Shown here: piece after piece, positions 10,869-23,600 of the stretch
How the letters are laid out: every line of letters starts with the position of its first letter
Position numbering within the stretch: position 1 is the stretch's first letter
The notes under the pieces: generated by a model
Told to the model about the DNA's origin: nothing
The model's database searches: none
The model's input: the letters and a program-made list of their open reading frames with translations, nothing else
Assembly: GCA_024734555.1 (NCBI GenBank)
Contig: JANPWX010000438.1
Location: 129,695 to 193,694 of the forward strand
DNA: 64,000 nucleotides
Direction: 5' to 3'
Origin: Trochalopteron elliotii
Taxonomy: Eukaryota > Chordata > Aves > Passeriformes > Leiothrichidae
Made by a program: the position numbers and the translations under genes

Positions 10869-12085
10869 AGTGACCGCAGTGCTCGGGGCGCTCCTGTGCC
10901 AGCTCCCAGCCCCGCTGTGCTCCCGGGGGACACAAAGCCGTGTGTGGGAGCCGGCAGGAGCACGGGTGACAATCCAGCCCTGCGCTGCCCTGCTCGGCGT
11001 GCGGGGAGCCCCCCGCGCTGTGCAGATGTGCGGCGGAGCAGAGCTTTAGGAAAGAGAAGCTCGGCGCAGCCTCCTGCCGAGCCCCACTGCAGGGGAATTC
11101 ACCTGAAACATGCCCTGGAGAAGCAATGCGCCTGAAATGGAGAGTTCTGCTCTTGTCTGCTGATCAAGCCATGGTCAGTGGGCAGATTTCTGCGGCCAAA
11201 AACTCAGCTCTGATGGTGCTGCGGTGGAGTCAGGTGCCTGTCTGCCGTCGTGACAGTCACTCATCATCCTAACAGAGGCTGAAGTTACTTTTCCTCCTGT
11301 TTTCTCCACTCCAGCATCAGGAGGGCGTGGGGTAACTGCCCAGCGCCTGTGGTCAGTGCTGCGGTCAAGGACAAAACCTTCAGTGCTCAGGAAGCTTTTG
11401 TCACTGCCTCTCCTTAAAACGGAGTTTACCTAAGAGGACGAAGAGTGGGTTGCTCAGCTTTTGTTTCCTCACCTAGTACGTCTTTGAAGGGAACAAAGGA
11501 ACAAAAAGGCCCAAGTTTCGGTTTTGGTGGTGATGTGGCAATTGCCTGGAGCCGCTCTGGATAGAGCGGAGCGGATGTGGTGCCTTTACCGGTTCAAAGA
11601 GACCAGTCACAGGAAACCGAGTGGGGCCGTGCTTGAAAATGTCAAGTGGCTGATAAGTGCTCGGTAATTTGAATTTGAACCGGTGTTGTTGAAGCTCTGT
11701 GTGTATTTTAGGTAAAGGTGTGTCCAAAGCCTGTTAGGAATGAAAATTGCACTCCTACCCCCTTCAGTGTCACAAGTTTGCACGTTCTCAGACCTTTATT
11801 CTGGTTTGTCAGTGAAGGCCCATGGTGGTTCCAAAGAAACACCCCATTTCCAGTTCTTCTGGGTCACGGCGCTCCCTCAAAGCAGAATGTGTTTTTATTT
11901 AAATGGTTTAAGGAGTCAGACAGGCTTAATTAAAAGGGAGGTTTCTTCCCGCAGTCTTTTTGTTAGGGAGTGTGTCCTGCATTTTCCCTAACACTATGGT
12001 ACATCATGGTGTGCTAATTCCTCAGGGAACAGCTGGGGTTGGGAGCATTTGGGATCCAAAATTTGGTATCCACCATGGTTCTGGT
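10869..12085. other. Unique sequence between minisatellite and ACSBG2
   Basis: No gene seen. If the CpG-rich segment starts a + transcript this is intron. Confidence 0.45.
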
Positions 12086-12086
12086 G

Positions 12087-12145
12087 AACCATGGAATGGT
12101 TTGGGTTGGAAAGGACCTTAAGGATCATCCTCTCCTAACCCTGGA
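12087..12145 (-). mobile_element. Short CR1 3' end
   Basis: catggaatggtttgggttgg then aaaggaccttaaggatcatc, truncated after about 60 bases. Confidence 0.75.
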
Positions 12146-12434
12146 ACTTGTGTGTTTGTAACTAAGCATCAGGGAGGGAAGGCCCAAGCTGCGGTGCTGA
12201 GCAAGGTTAGGGAGGGTCTGTTTATTTTGGGAAATATTTGTTGGATAAAATGCATGTCTGGTTTGGGAGGCTGCACTATCAGGTGACACTTCAGTTCATG
12301 GTGTGAGTGTACCCAGGGCTGTGCACAGTGAGAGCAGAACTCAGGGATGGTCTCCACTGGGAAGAGCTTTTCCCTCTTGGGTGGCTGAAGGTGATGCAGA
12401 AAACCTACCATGGAAATGAAACTTAGAGGGATGG

Positions 12435-12850
12435 AACAGCTCTGCTGTGAGGGGAGGATGAGAGAATTGGGATTGTTCAGCCTGGGGAAGAGAAGCTTTG
12501 GGGTCACCTCAATTTGTAACCTTCCAGGACCTGAAGGGAGCCTGCAAGAAAATGAGAGACAGAGAGAGAGAGAGACTATTTGAAAGGGTCTGGAGTCAGG
12601 GGGAATGTCTTCCCACTGCCAGAGGGCAGGGCTGGATGGGATATGGGGAAGGAGTTGTTGGCTGTGAGGGTGGGCAGGCCCTGGCACAGGGTGCCCAGAG
12701 CAGCTGTGGCTGCCCCTGGATCCCTGGCAGTGCCCAAGGCCAGGCTGGACAGGGCTGGGATATACCCCGGGACAGTGGAAGGTGTCCCTGCCCATGGCAG
12801 GGGTGGCACTGGATGGGCTTTAAGGTCTCCCCCAACCCAAACCATTCTGG
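12435..12850 (+). mobile_element. CR1 LINE 3' fragment, + orientation
   Basis: attgggattgttcagcctgg to aaccattctgggatgccacg, including gcccagagcagctgtggctg. Contains a short (GA)n run at 12559-12574. Confidence 0.9.
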
Positions 12851-13494
12851 GATGCCACGATTCCCTGCCAGCAGCAGTGAGAACAGCTCACCCTTTCCCT
12901 TGAAACTCCGTTGCTGCACTAATGCACAACTGGCAAGAGAAACGCTGTAATTAGTGCAGAGGCCAAAACTTCCCTCAGGGACACCGGGGTGCCCTGAACC
13001 CCTCGCCGTGGGGTGCTGGGAAGGAAAGTGGGAGCAGCATTGTGAAAGGGGGTCAGGAGTGACGGCAGCCGCTGCCCTCTGTCCCTCCTGGGCTCTGCTC
13101 ATTTTCCTTGAGCAAGAGAGGCCGTGGGGACAGTTCGGGTGGGTTTGGGCTCCTCTGGGCAGGTCTGAGTGGCTGCTCTGAGCACGGGGCTGCAGATCCA
13201 GCACCCTCTCCCCACACTCCCAATACCCCACCCTGGTGTTCCAGCCCAGAACGGGCGTGTGGCAGCGTCTGCCAGTTATCTGGGCGCTTCAGAGATGGTT
13301 TTTTTTTGCAGACATCCCGCTCTCGCTGCTCATGAATTAAACTATTTCTGGCGTTGTGACTGTAGCAGAGCGTGGCGTGAGCAGTAACGTGTCCCCTGCG
13401 CAGATGAGTAAGCGGAAAGGGGGACGTCCCTGAGCTCTGCCTGGCGTGGCTTTCCCCTCCCGGCAGGGGCAGGAGGCTGCAGCGTGCTGGGTCG
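12851..13494. other. Unique sequence, no gene seen
   Basis: Contains no confident feature; a T run occurs at 13299-13306. Confidence 0.4.
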
Positions 13495-13765
13495 CATTCG
13501 TGACATAAAAAAAGATTCTCTCACTTCTCTCCCTCGTGGAGATGAACATACCCCTCGCATCGCACGATTTAAATGCGTCTGGCTAATGCAGGTACAAAAT
13601 AGCAGCCTGAAATCCACTTCTTAGAGAGATCAAGGATAATGAGATTCATCTCCAATCAGCTTGAAATCCCTTGAAACAATTAAAGCTCAGCCCGGCGTAC
13701 TCATAAGCATCAAAGGCTTTTGACGAGTGCAAACCTTAAATAAAACCAGCGTTTAGAAAACACTT
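13495..13765. promoter_or_regulatory. Candidate conserved non-coding element upstream of ACSBG2
   Basis: A repeat-free block of mixed composition that includes tttaaatgcgtctggctaat, several ATTA/TAAT cores and gattcatctccaatcagc. Its texture is unlike the CR1-rich flanks. Conservation is inferred from texture only. Confidence 0.3.
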
Positions 13766-13818
13766 CTTTTAGGTGATGAAATCCCTCAAGAAAAAGTGCT
13801 GAAAGCAGCGTGGGAGCC

Positions 13819-13882
13819 ACCAAAAAAAAAAAAAAATAAAAAAAAAATAAAAAAAAAAGAAAGAAAAAAAAGAAAAATAAAA
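13819..13882. repeat. A-rich low-complexity tract
   Basis: Runs of A broken by single T or G. Confidence 0.9.
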
Positions 13883-13989
13883 CCAGCTGCAAAACGCTTA
13901 TTTTGATGCGAACAGACTAAATGTGAGGTGTCTCAGGGCTGTGTGCCCCCAGAGGGAGCCGAAATCCCCGGGCTGTGAGGCTGGCGGGC

Positions 13990-14177
13990 AGGCGTGGGGC
14001 CAGAGCCTCCTTAAGAGGCGGCGGTGTGGGGTGACGAGCCGCTTCCAATTGCGAGGCAGCAGCACATGACATAAGATGCTCCAGATCTGCCTCCTGGGCG
14101 CTAGTTTAAAAATAAAGGATATTACACGGCGGTGCTGAGCGGCTGCGGAGGGGAGGCTGCGGGACGGGCCATGCACG
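13990..14177 (+). promoter_or_regulatory. Candidate ACSBG2 promoter and first exon
   Basis: GC-rich segment with CCAAT at 14045, a TATA-like TTTAAAA at 14105 and a donor-ended exon (CACG|gtgagg) at 14177. Spacing fits a start near 14,135-14,145. The next acceptor (14485) leads straight into the ACSBG2 start exon. Confidence 0.55.
14171..14177 (+). CDS. ACSBG2: Possible 7-base first coding segment of ACSBG2 (alternative start)
   Basis: ATGCACG sits directly before a consensus donor (gtgagg, 14178). Spliced to the acceptor at 14485 it reads MHGTVLCESEAR and continues in frame into the Met at 14515, adding 12 residues (735 in total). G at -3 is acceptable. It needs transcription to start just upstream, which the CCAAT and TATA-like elements at 14045-14111 would allow. 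The sequence alone cannot show which Met is used. Confidence 0.45.
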
Positions 14178-14485
14178 GTGAGGCTGGAGGGGTCGGGGTG
14201 GGGGGGGCTGTGAGCTGAGCTTTTGGGACAGCATTTGGGGCAAAGGGAGTGTGGAAATGAAATTGTTTAGCTCCCCGTGCTCTGGGGGAGCTGTGCGGAG
14301 TCACGTTGGTTCTGCTGTGGGGTTTTGCAATGACTGGAGTGTGCCCAGTGTCAGAGTTTCCTGTGTTTTGTGTGTCTGCAGCAGGCTCGAGTTGTGCCAC
14401 TTCAGGGTTGTCTCACTCACGTCAGTGGAGCTGCTCTGCTCTGACGTTTTGGCTGTATTTTTATTTTTCAAACCTGTTTTTGCAG

Positions 14486-14615
14486 GGACAGTGCTGTGTG
14501 AGTCAGAGGCGAGGATGGCACTTGCAGAACCAGTCTCTGTGGCTTACTGCAATTCAGCTCTTCAAGGGACCTGTGAGGTGCCACAGGAAGATGTGCTGCT
14601 CAACTCTTCACCCAG
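14486..14615 (+). CDS. ACSBG2: ACSBG2 exon with secure start codon (coding from 14515)
   Basis: The acceptor is a pyrimidine-rich tract ending tttttgcag at 14485; the donor is CCCAG|gtttgt. ATG at 14515 has A at -3 and G at +4, a strong Kozak context. It encodes [18 protein letters not shown] and onward, low-similarity N-terminal sequence outside the catalytic domain. The exon ends in phase 2 and joins 16593 to give an uninterrupted frame. The 29 bases before the ATG are also open in this frame. Confidence 0.8.
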
Positions 14616-17600
14616 GTTTGTCTCATTTAGGATTTTATTTAACCTGTATATATAGTTTTTATTCTACCATGCTCACTTTGATTAATTAAAATGATTTTGG
14701 AAGAGCCCTGCCCCTGCAGGGAACAGCTCATGTGCAGTACCTACACTGATCTCAAACTCCTGCTGGTAAGAGGCTGCTTAGATTTACAGACTAAAGAGCA
14801 GATTAGGGTCTATATCTCAACACAGCATAATGGGATCTAGCTGACTAAAACCTCTTTGCCTAAATTTTTGGGGCTGCATTAAATGACATGTCATAAAGGG
14901 GAGAAAAAGATGACTTGACTGACTGCAAGGGAAATAGCTGGGGCTTTTCTGCTCATATTACTGGGTCATTTGCATGCTTTGATCATAAAAGCTGGTGGAG
15001 AAATGGTGCAGAACTATTGCAACTGAGGATTAATTTGTGCTGAAAAATGTTCTCAATAATGAGGAGGGAACACGGAGATGGGAACATCTCGTAATCCCCT
15101 TGGGGGAAATAAAGAAATTATTTACTCAGCCCTGGTTGCTGGCTTGCAGATTAGTTCAGAGAAGCAGTTCTGCTTTAGGACAGGACACGGGATCAGCCAT
15201 GTCAGATCTTCCCCAGGCATTAAACCTCTTCATATGCCCTAAGCAGTCATAGTTGACTGTTCCCTAGAAATTCAGAATAAATGTAGATTAGAGGGAAGAG
15301 ATTTCCCCCTTATCCTGAAACTCACACAGTGCCTGGATTGTCTTGTCTCTGGCCTGGTAGAAAAGGAAGTAAAAGGTGGGACTTGGTGGGAGCCCTGCCT
15401 GGCTTAGCTGAGGAGTTTGTGTGGGCCCAGAGGAGCTCTCACCTGTGTGCAGTGTGACTGTGATGGGCAGAGTCAGGGCTCCTTTCTGCTGCCCCTGCAC
15501 TGTTGGTGTGATTGTGATGTCAGGGCCCTGCTGGAAGAGCCTGGCCTGGTGCTGCAGGTGCTGCTGTGGGGAAGGGAAACACCAGCCTGGAGAAACAACA
15601 CCTGAGTGATGGGCTGAGGCAAAGGGCCCGGTAGGGCAGGGAGGGATGGAAAGTTTGGGGCTCTGCAGTGTAATCTCGAATCAGCTAAAATTCAGACCTC
15701 AGTGCTCTGCCCATGGTCATGGCAGGGCATTGCCCAGAGCAGGGAGCAAAGCAACAGCTGCCTGCCTGGAGGGTGGATTCCCAAATCTCACTGCTCTGGC
15801 TTCCAGCTCCTGCTCTCAAGTGGGACATGAGGCTTGATTATCCCTTACCCTCCTCACTAGGGCTGTGAGACAGTCCAGCTTGGAAAGGGATGGAGTAAGA
15901 ACAGTTTTGCAAGCAGGCAAGTGGTGCTTCACCAGCTCCTGCAGAGCTGAAAGTGAAAGGACAGCTCAGCTGGGAGGAGCGTGGCTGAAGCACACAGGCA
16001 TGAGCCTGGTTTTGTTTCTTACCAAGCATCTGGTGGGAGCACTGACTTTAATAGGAATACCTAAGAATGAGATTTCCTGTTAAATCAATTTCCTGCTCTT
16101 TTGCAGGAAATCTCTCTGGGTTCCCCCATGGGGTGACTCCAGAGTGTCCCCAGGGCCTCCCCTGTTGTTGGACTCACATATTGGAGACAGGAGATGAGTT
16201 CCAGATCCAAGTGTCCCTTCCTGCCCCCCTTCTCCTCCTCCTCCTCCCAGCTGCAGACTCTTTGTTTCAGGCACCTGGAGCAGCCTTTAGGAATTAAATG
16301 ATGGCTGTTTTGGGGATGATGCTTATGCATTCTGCTGCAGCTTGTCTGCAATGAAAGCTGCAATTAGGACAACACTCATGTGTTCAAAAACCAGCACAGG
16401 CAGAGCTTGCACACTCAGAGGGACCTGTTCCACTGGGGCCATGCAGGCTAGTGAATTAATAAAGTCACCTGCAGCACATCAGGAATCACTTTGACATCCA
16501 AGGACTGGGTGACATTAAGGGATGGAGCAAACCTGCCTGTGGCAGGCAGCCCTCAGTCTTCTCATCCAGGGGTAATTCCTTGTGCCTTGCAGCACTGCTG
16601 AGCCACACAACAGCGAGCCAGGGGAAGATTCCAAGATGGAGAGACATCAGGTGAACTCACTCACCCCCAAAGGTGAGTGGATGGAAGTTTGGGGTCTGTG
16701 GAGTGCCTGAAGTTATTATTGCCATGAGAGAGGAATTTGTCAAACCATGACAGTGGAAGAAGCAGCTCAGGTTGCAGGATGGGTTGTGCAGAAGTGTCTG
16801 GAACTCAGATTTTAAAGCACAGCTGTGCTTCAGGGATTAAATAGGCAATGTCAGTGCCCGGTGCTCATCTACCAGGTACCAGTGTCCTGCTTTCAGTCAT
16901 CTTTAAAAGAAAAAAAAATTAAAAATAGCAGAGTATAAGATGCAGGAAACTTTCACCTTACCAGTACAAGAGCCTTAGGGCAGCAGAGCAGGTTAGAGGG
17001 GATGTAAGTGGGAAATGTTTAACGAAATTTGAAAGTGCTCTAGAGGCTTCTAGTCTAAAATACTGGGGGTCACATGGCCAAATTGCCATGAAGAAAGGGT
17101 CAGAAAAGGGATGTGGGAGGGGGTATAACAGCATTTGCTTTCATACACTTGATATTTGTATTTCTATTGCTGTTAGGCTGCAGGAAATTTCTTAATCTAA
17201 CATGCTGAACACTTTTCTTTCAAAGCAGCCTCCCCTGCTGGCTCCAGTGTGTGGACAACACGTCGTGATGGAGAGGTCAGACTGAGGATGGAAGAAAAGG
17301 GCTTTGGCAGTGAGGCCCCAAAGACTGTGCACCAGCTCCTGCAGGAGAGTGTGGACAAATACAGTGACTATTACGCCCTTGCATCCAAAAAAAACGGCCA
17401 GTGGACAAAGCTGACCTACAAGATGTACTATGAGGAGTGCTGGAAAGCAGCCAAAAGCTTTCTGAAGGTAAGAGCTTGTTGAATTCTCTTTGTGCATATT
17501 CACAGAATACTAAAAACAGCGTGGTTTGGGTTGGAGGGACATTAAAGTCCATCCCATTCCATCCCCTGCCATGGGGAAGCCTCATCCAACCTGGCCTTGG

Positions 17601-20600
17601 ACAATTCCAGGGATCCAGGGGCAGGGATCCAAGCTGCTCTGGGCACCCTGTGCCAGGGCCTGCTCACCCTCACAGCCAAGAATATCTTATGTAAATCTTT
17701 CTTCTTTTAATTTAAGACTTTCTGCCTTTTTCCCTTAATTTCTTCCTTTTCCTACCACTGTGTAAGAAGTCAAGTTTAATGTTCACTCATTTAAGTGCTG
17801 GAGTGGCTGCAGTCAAGTCTGTCTTAAACCTGCAAACTCCCTGAGTGCAGATGAATCTTACAGTGACAGGGAAGTACCTGAACATGCTATGGACACCTTG
17901 GTATTTAATTTTTTTGACAGTCATTTCCACATTTAACCAAGCAAAAAAGCATGTAAGGAAACATTTCAAGTGGAGTGTTTGAGGTGTATGGCAGGCCTGG
18001 ACACTGCCCCTCCAGAGGCATGGGAAGGTTCATCTTTCTAAGAAAAAAACTTAAAGGGATGGTTACAAACCAGACTTAAATGTTGCTTGTGGCCCAGCCT
18101 TTTGCTTGTGCTGCTGGGATTAGGAGACTTGGAGACAGAAACCAACACTACCTTTTTTTACTGTTGGGATCAAGTCTTATCTCTTCACATTAAGGCCAGC
18201 CTGGTTTTATTCCTGTGGTGGGATCTTCCACTCTGGGGAAAGAAACCCAGAGTTTGGGACAAAACCAGAGTCTGGCTGAGGGAGTTCAAGGCTGGGGCTC
18301 CAAGAGCTGGAATTTCATAGCTGAGTGTGACTGCCACTGGAGCTTGTTGCTCTGACCATTATTGATATCTGACACTCCCAACTTGTGCCTGATGTCCCAG
18401 GAGGTGTTTTCTGACTTCACCTCTCACCTCCTCATTCCCAGCCCAGGGGGAACTGGTAACTCCCTGGATTGCAGGTTTATGTTCCTGCTAGTGAATTCCA
18501 GTGAGCCAGTCTTTCCAAGGGCAGAGCTCAGCAAATCCCTCTTTTCCTGCCCACTTACAGTGGGACAATGATGTGAAACTTCCTCTGGTTCCACCTTGGC
18601 TCCTGGGGAGTTTTTCAGTGGGAATTACCCCGTGTAAGAACACAAACTCTTCCCTCAGTGCTGTGCTCAGCAAAGACCTGCAGATGAGCCCTGAGCTTTG
18701 TCCAGAGGAGAAGGCAGACTGCTGTAATGCCATCTCTTGTTTACAGCTGGGCCTGGAGCGTTTCCATGGAGTGGGCATCCTGGGATTTAATTCTGCTGAG
18801 TGGTTCATTGCTGACATTGGAGCTATCCTTGCAGGGTAAGACTCTTCTTTCTTGCCATGCATTTTGCTTTGGCAGGCAGAAGGTGACTGCAGTATTCACA
18901 TGAGAAGCAGGTTTTGATTAAAATTGCAGTAAAACAAACCAAAAAAGCCCCAAACACAATTGCTTATATTTGGGTTTAATGAAGGTGGATGGAAGCTGAA
19001 CTATTTAGTTATTAGAATTAATAAGACAAAAATTAATTTTTTTTTTTAGCCAGCTGCTTCTCTCAAAATAAGATGACCAGAGGTTAATCCAAAAGCATTC
19101 TTATGTACAGAGTGATTAAAATATGGTGGGAAATGCCAGAGAATCCCATGACTGAATTGTGATATCTGCCTTTTAGATGAGATATTTTGGTCCCTTGCAC
19201 CACTCTTGACATTTCCCATGCCCCAGAAGGGAATCTTTCCTCTTGGAATTAATTAATTCCTCTCTCCTCTTTGTTGTCATTTTATGGGATATTCTTCTTA
19301 AAGTTTTTTTCTCTGAAATGGTCTGAATTTTGCCAGCAACTCTGCTTGTCCTCTAACTCTCTATTTTGCTTTTCTGTTTTGTTTTTTCCCTTTTCCAGGG
19401 GATTTGCTGTTGGGATCTACACTACAAACTCTCCTGAGGCCTGTCATTACGTAGCAGAGAATTGCAGTGCCAATGTTATAGTAGTGGAAAACCATAAACA
19501 GCTGCAGAAAATCTTAGAAGTAATTATGTTTTTTACATGGCTGGGGGTTACAGCAACCTGTTGACAGATGTGGGAGGGTAAAATGCTGTGGCAGAGCATT
19601 ACCTGAGGGGAGTGCTGGGTCTGAGAGGAGAGGTGAACTCCTTGGTGTGTTCCCTGCTCCAGCCAGCTGAGCTGGCTCTGGCACTGTATCTCACAAGAGG
19701 TTAAGTGGTGCTTTCACTTCTTAAAAGCCTTGGGCTTAAAATAGGAAAAGCCAAAGTGAACAACTGAGCATCCTCTAGGTTGTCTGGCACCATCCCAGCT
19801 CAATTTGTGACTGTTTCTGGTGAGGCAAACCCATTCTTTCAGGAGCACAGATGGGATTCTCTTGGCTTTACATAAAGTGGCAAATATGAGGAGTGTGCTA
19901 AGTGGGGTGACAGAGGCCTGGAAGGGACAAGCAGCATTTGCTCTTCTCACAAATCTCCCTTCTTTACACAGATTGAAGACAGACTACCTCATCTGAAGGG
20001 CATTGTCCAGTATGGGGAGGAGATCAAAGAGAAGAGACCAAATCTGTACTCAGTAAGTCCTGGACTTCTTCACGGCTTCTAAGTCCTGGCTGTGTTCAGC
20101 TGATGGCTGCAAATACCTGAAACCTGCTTTGGGGCCTTAAACATCTGGTGGGTGACATCCCTGTCCATGGCAGAGCCTTGGATTTAAGGTCCTTTCCAAC
20201 CCAAACCAGCCCAGAGTTCTGTGACTGTGATCCCCTGAGCTCGTGTTGGCTGTGGTGGGCAGGAGGTGTCTGCTGTTGTGCAACCTGGATAATCCATGTT
20301 GTGAGGGGGCTGTGAGCCTACTGACCTTTGCCAGGCACCCTCAGGCCCCACAGTTACTCCAGGGAGTTGCTACAGAGCTGTAAATCTGCTGGGGGTGGGT
20401 CTGTCTCCTTTCTGCTTCTCCTTGTGTCAGCCACAAAACACTGTGGGGTGACAGTGTGGATTTACAGCCTCTTCCAGAGGACTGGACAGGGAGAGCAGCT
20501 TCCTTCTCTTGATGTGTAGCAAAGAGTTTCATTTTTCCTGTGAGTGATAGCTTACAAAGGTGATACCTTACAAAGGTACCTTCTAAAGCTCTTGTGCTCT

Positions 20601-23600
20601 CTGCAGTGGAAGGAGTTCATGGAGCTGGGCAGGGACGTGCCGGACTCGCGGCTCCGCGGGATCGTCGAGTCCCAGAAACCCAACCAGTGCTGCACCCTCA
20701 TCTACACCTCGGGCACCACGGGCCAGCCCAAGGGTGTCATGCTGAGCCATGACAATGTGAGTGCCCAGTGACTGTGATCCCTGGGGTGCTGAGGGAGAAC
20801 ATCCTGAGCTGGGAGGGACCCTCAGGGATCATCAGTGCAGCCCCCAGCAATCCACCCTGAGCATCCCTGAGAGCTCCTGCAGCTCTGGCAGCCTTGGGGC
20901 TGGGACCATTCCCTGGGGAGCCTGGGCAGTGCCCCAGCACCTTCAGGGGGAAGAACCTTTCCCTGAGCTCCATCCCAAGCCCTGACACAGCTCCAGCCCT
21001 TGCTGGGCTCCTGTCCCTGTCCCAGAGCAGAGCTCAGCCCCTGCCCCTCTGCCTCCCCTCGGGAGGAGCTGCAGCCCCCGAGGAGCCTCCCCTCAGTCTC
21101 CTCTGCTCCAGCTGAATGAGCCAAGCTCTGCTGTTGGGATCCCAGGGTGCTGTAGCTGTTGCTGTGCCTTGTGTGCTCTGTGCTGTCCCTGCCCTGAAGC
21201 CCCTGTGGGTTCCTGTTGCAGCTGACGTGGACGGCGGCGGTGGGCGGACAGTTCATCGCGCTGAGCGATGCCCGTGACAGGCAGGAGGAGGTGGTCAGTT
21301 ACCTGCCCCTCAGCCACATTGCTGCACAGATGTGTGATATTTGGGCAGCCATGTCCTTCGGAGTGCAAGTTTACTTTGCCCAACCAGATGCATTGAAGGT
21401 AAAAAATAAGATAATAAACTTACACCCATCCACCTGCTTTGAGCTGGGGTGGGTGCTTGAAACAAGGTGGTGTTATCTCGTGATTCTGTCAGCTTTCCTG
21501 AGTGGGTTTTCTTTGTCCACTGACCAGTTGCCCCTGTTGGTTTGACTGCAGCCTGGCCTTCACCTTTTGACTCAGTCACAAACTGGGAGAAGCTGACCCA
21601 GCACTTCACAACTGGGAGCTGCTGAGTTCTCACCTGACACCTGGTGCCACATCGAGAAGTGGTTGAGCAACGGGCTTGTGTTTGCTCTGCCCACATTGCA
21701 CCATGGCCCCAGCTTAACCTGAGTCCTGAGTAAAGGATTCTTGTGTCAGCACTGGCACTGAAAGCATTGACCCTTGCTCCCTTCCCAATTCCCACTGGAA
21801 TGCCTCAGGGGTTCCCTTCTCTTGGTGGTGCTGCAAAAAAACCCCAAACAATTCCTCAAAACTGATGGCAGACTCCCAAGTTGTTGCTAGTGACCAGTGC
21901 TGACCCGAAGCCTGCAGTGAATCACTTCTAAAGACTGCATTAAATCCTGCTTCTCTCAGGGCAGCTTGGTGGAGACCCTGCGGGAAGTGAGGCCAACTGC
22001 TTTTTTGGGAGTTCCTCGTGTCTGGGAAAAAATGGAAGAGAAAATGAAATCTGTGGGCATGAAAGCCTCAGCGCTCCGAAGGAGAGTGGCATCGTGGGCC
22101 AAGGAAGTGGGGCTGCAGACCAACCTGAAGAGAATGAATGGGTAATTATGAGCTACATTTCAGGGATGCTGATGAGCTTTCGGAGAACTTTACTGTCAGA
22201 TCAGGGGTTATATTCCATCCAGGGATTATTTTCCATCCAGGGTTATATACTGTCGTTGTAGGACATGATGAGAGACTCCAAATATTTCAGAAGGCAAAGA
22301 GTATTGAAAATACACTTTATTGTCTAATTCTTACTACCTTTTATAAAGTGTTCCAATACAGACTTAACATGGTTGGTGAATAGGAACGACACCTCTCTAA
22401 TCCCATTGGTTAAACTGGAGAAACAGCAAAACACCACCTGGAGAAAGATTGTTCTGAGAAAGGAGAGTTGATTGCCAAGATAGTTTTGAGAAGAAGCTTT
22501 CTTGAGAAATTTTTCCTTGGGAAAAAGCAGCTGCCAGCAGGCTGAAATTTCTTAGAGCCAGAAGTATCAGACCCACAATATCCCATGTGACAGCCCAGTG
22601 GCACTTGGGCCCAAGGAGGAGCAGCAAGGGCTGGAAGGGGGGAAATAATCCATTATTTTATTGAATGAACTAAAGTAGGATGAAGAGAAAAGGAGGAAGG
22701 GAGAGGAGTTCCACTGTCGTAGACATGAAAGAAAGATGAGAGACTCCAAATATTTCAGAAGGCAAAGAGCACAGAAAAAAGGCTTGATTGTCTAATTCTT
22801 ACTACCTTTTATAAGGTGTTCCAATACAGACCTAACGTGGTTGGTGAACAGGAATGACACCTAATCCCATTGGTTAAGTTAGAGACACGACAAAACACCA
22901 CCTGGGGAAAGATTGTTTTGAGAAAGGAGAGTTGATTGCCAAGATAGTTTTGAGAAGAAGCTTTTTTGAGAAATCTTGCCTTGGGGAAAAGTCAGCAGCT
23001 GCCAGCAGGCTGAAATTTCTTAGAGCTAGAAGTATCAGGCCCACAATATCCCATGTGACAGCCCACTGGCACCTGAACCTGAGGGGTAACAGCAAGGGCT
23101 AGAGGGGGGGAAATAATCCATTATTTTATTGAATGAACTGAAGTAGGATGAAGAGAAAAGGAGGAAGGGGGAGGAGTCCCACGTGTGCCCTTTTGCTGGT
23201 GCAGGTGCTCCGAGGTGCCGGTGAATTTCCGCCTGGCCAGGCAGTTGGTGTACAGGAAGGTGCGCAAGGCCCTGGGGCTGGACCGCTGCACCAAGTGCTA
23301 CACGGGGGCTGCTCCCATCACCAGAGAGACCCTGGAGTTCTTTCTGAGCCTCAACATCCCTGTGCTGGAGCTCTATGGGATGAGTGAGAGCTCTGGGCCT
23401 CACACCATCTCCCTACCTCACGCCTTCAAGCTTGGCAGGTGAGAACCTTCCTGGGAGCAGAGGGAGTGGGGGGTTCTGCTTCTGGCACATCCATCTCTGC
23501 TGGTGCAGCTCATCCCCAGAGCTTTGCTGCCACTGAAATGTCTTTGGGGAGCCATGTCACAGGTAAGGAGATCTGCCAAGGGCAGCAGCAGCAGGGATAT

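Noticed and set aside
9113..10972. A minus-strand open frame of 619 codons and an overlapping one of 370 codons
   Set aside because: Both run across the 30-bp minisatellite. The period is divisible by three, so one stop-free unit stays open for the whole array; the peptide is a simple repeat without domain or splice evidence.
22138..22383. Continuation of ACSBG2 exon 9 past 22141
   Set aside because: The frame meets TAA at once; the GT donor at 22142 joined to 23205 restores the family sequence ([11 protein letters not shown]).
22251..23182. A full endogenous retrovirus
   Set aside because: There is no internal region and no gag, pol or env frame between the two LTR-like units.
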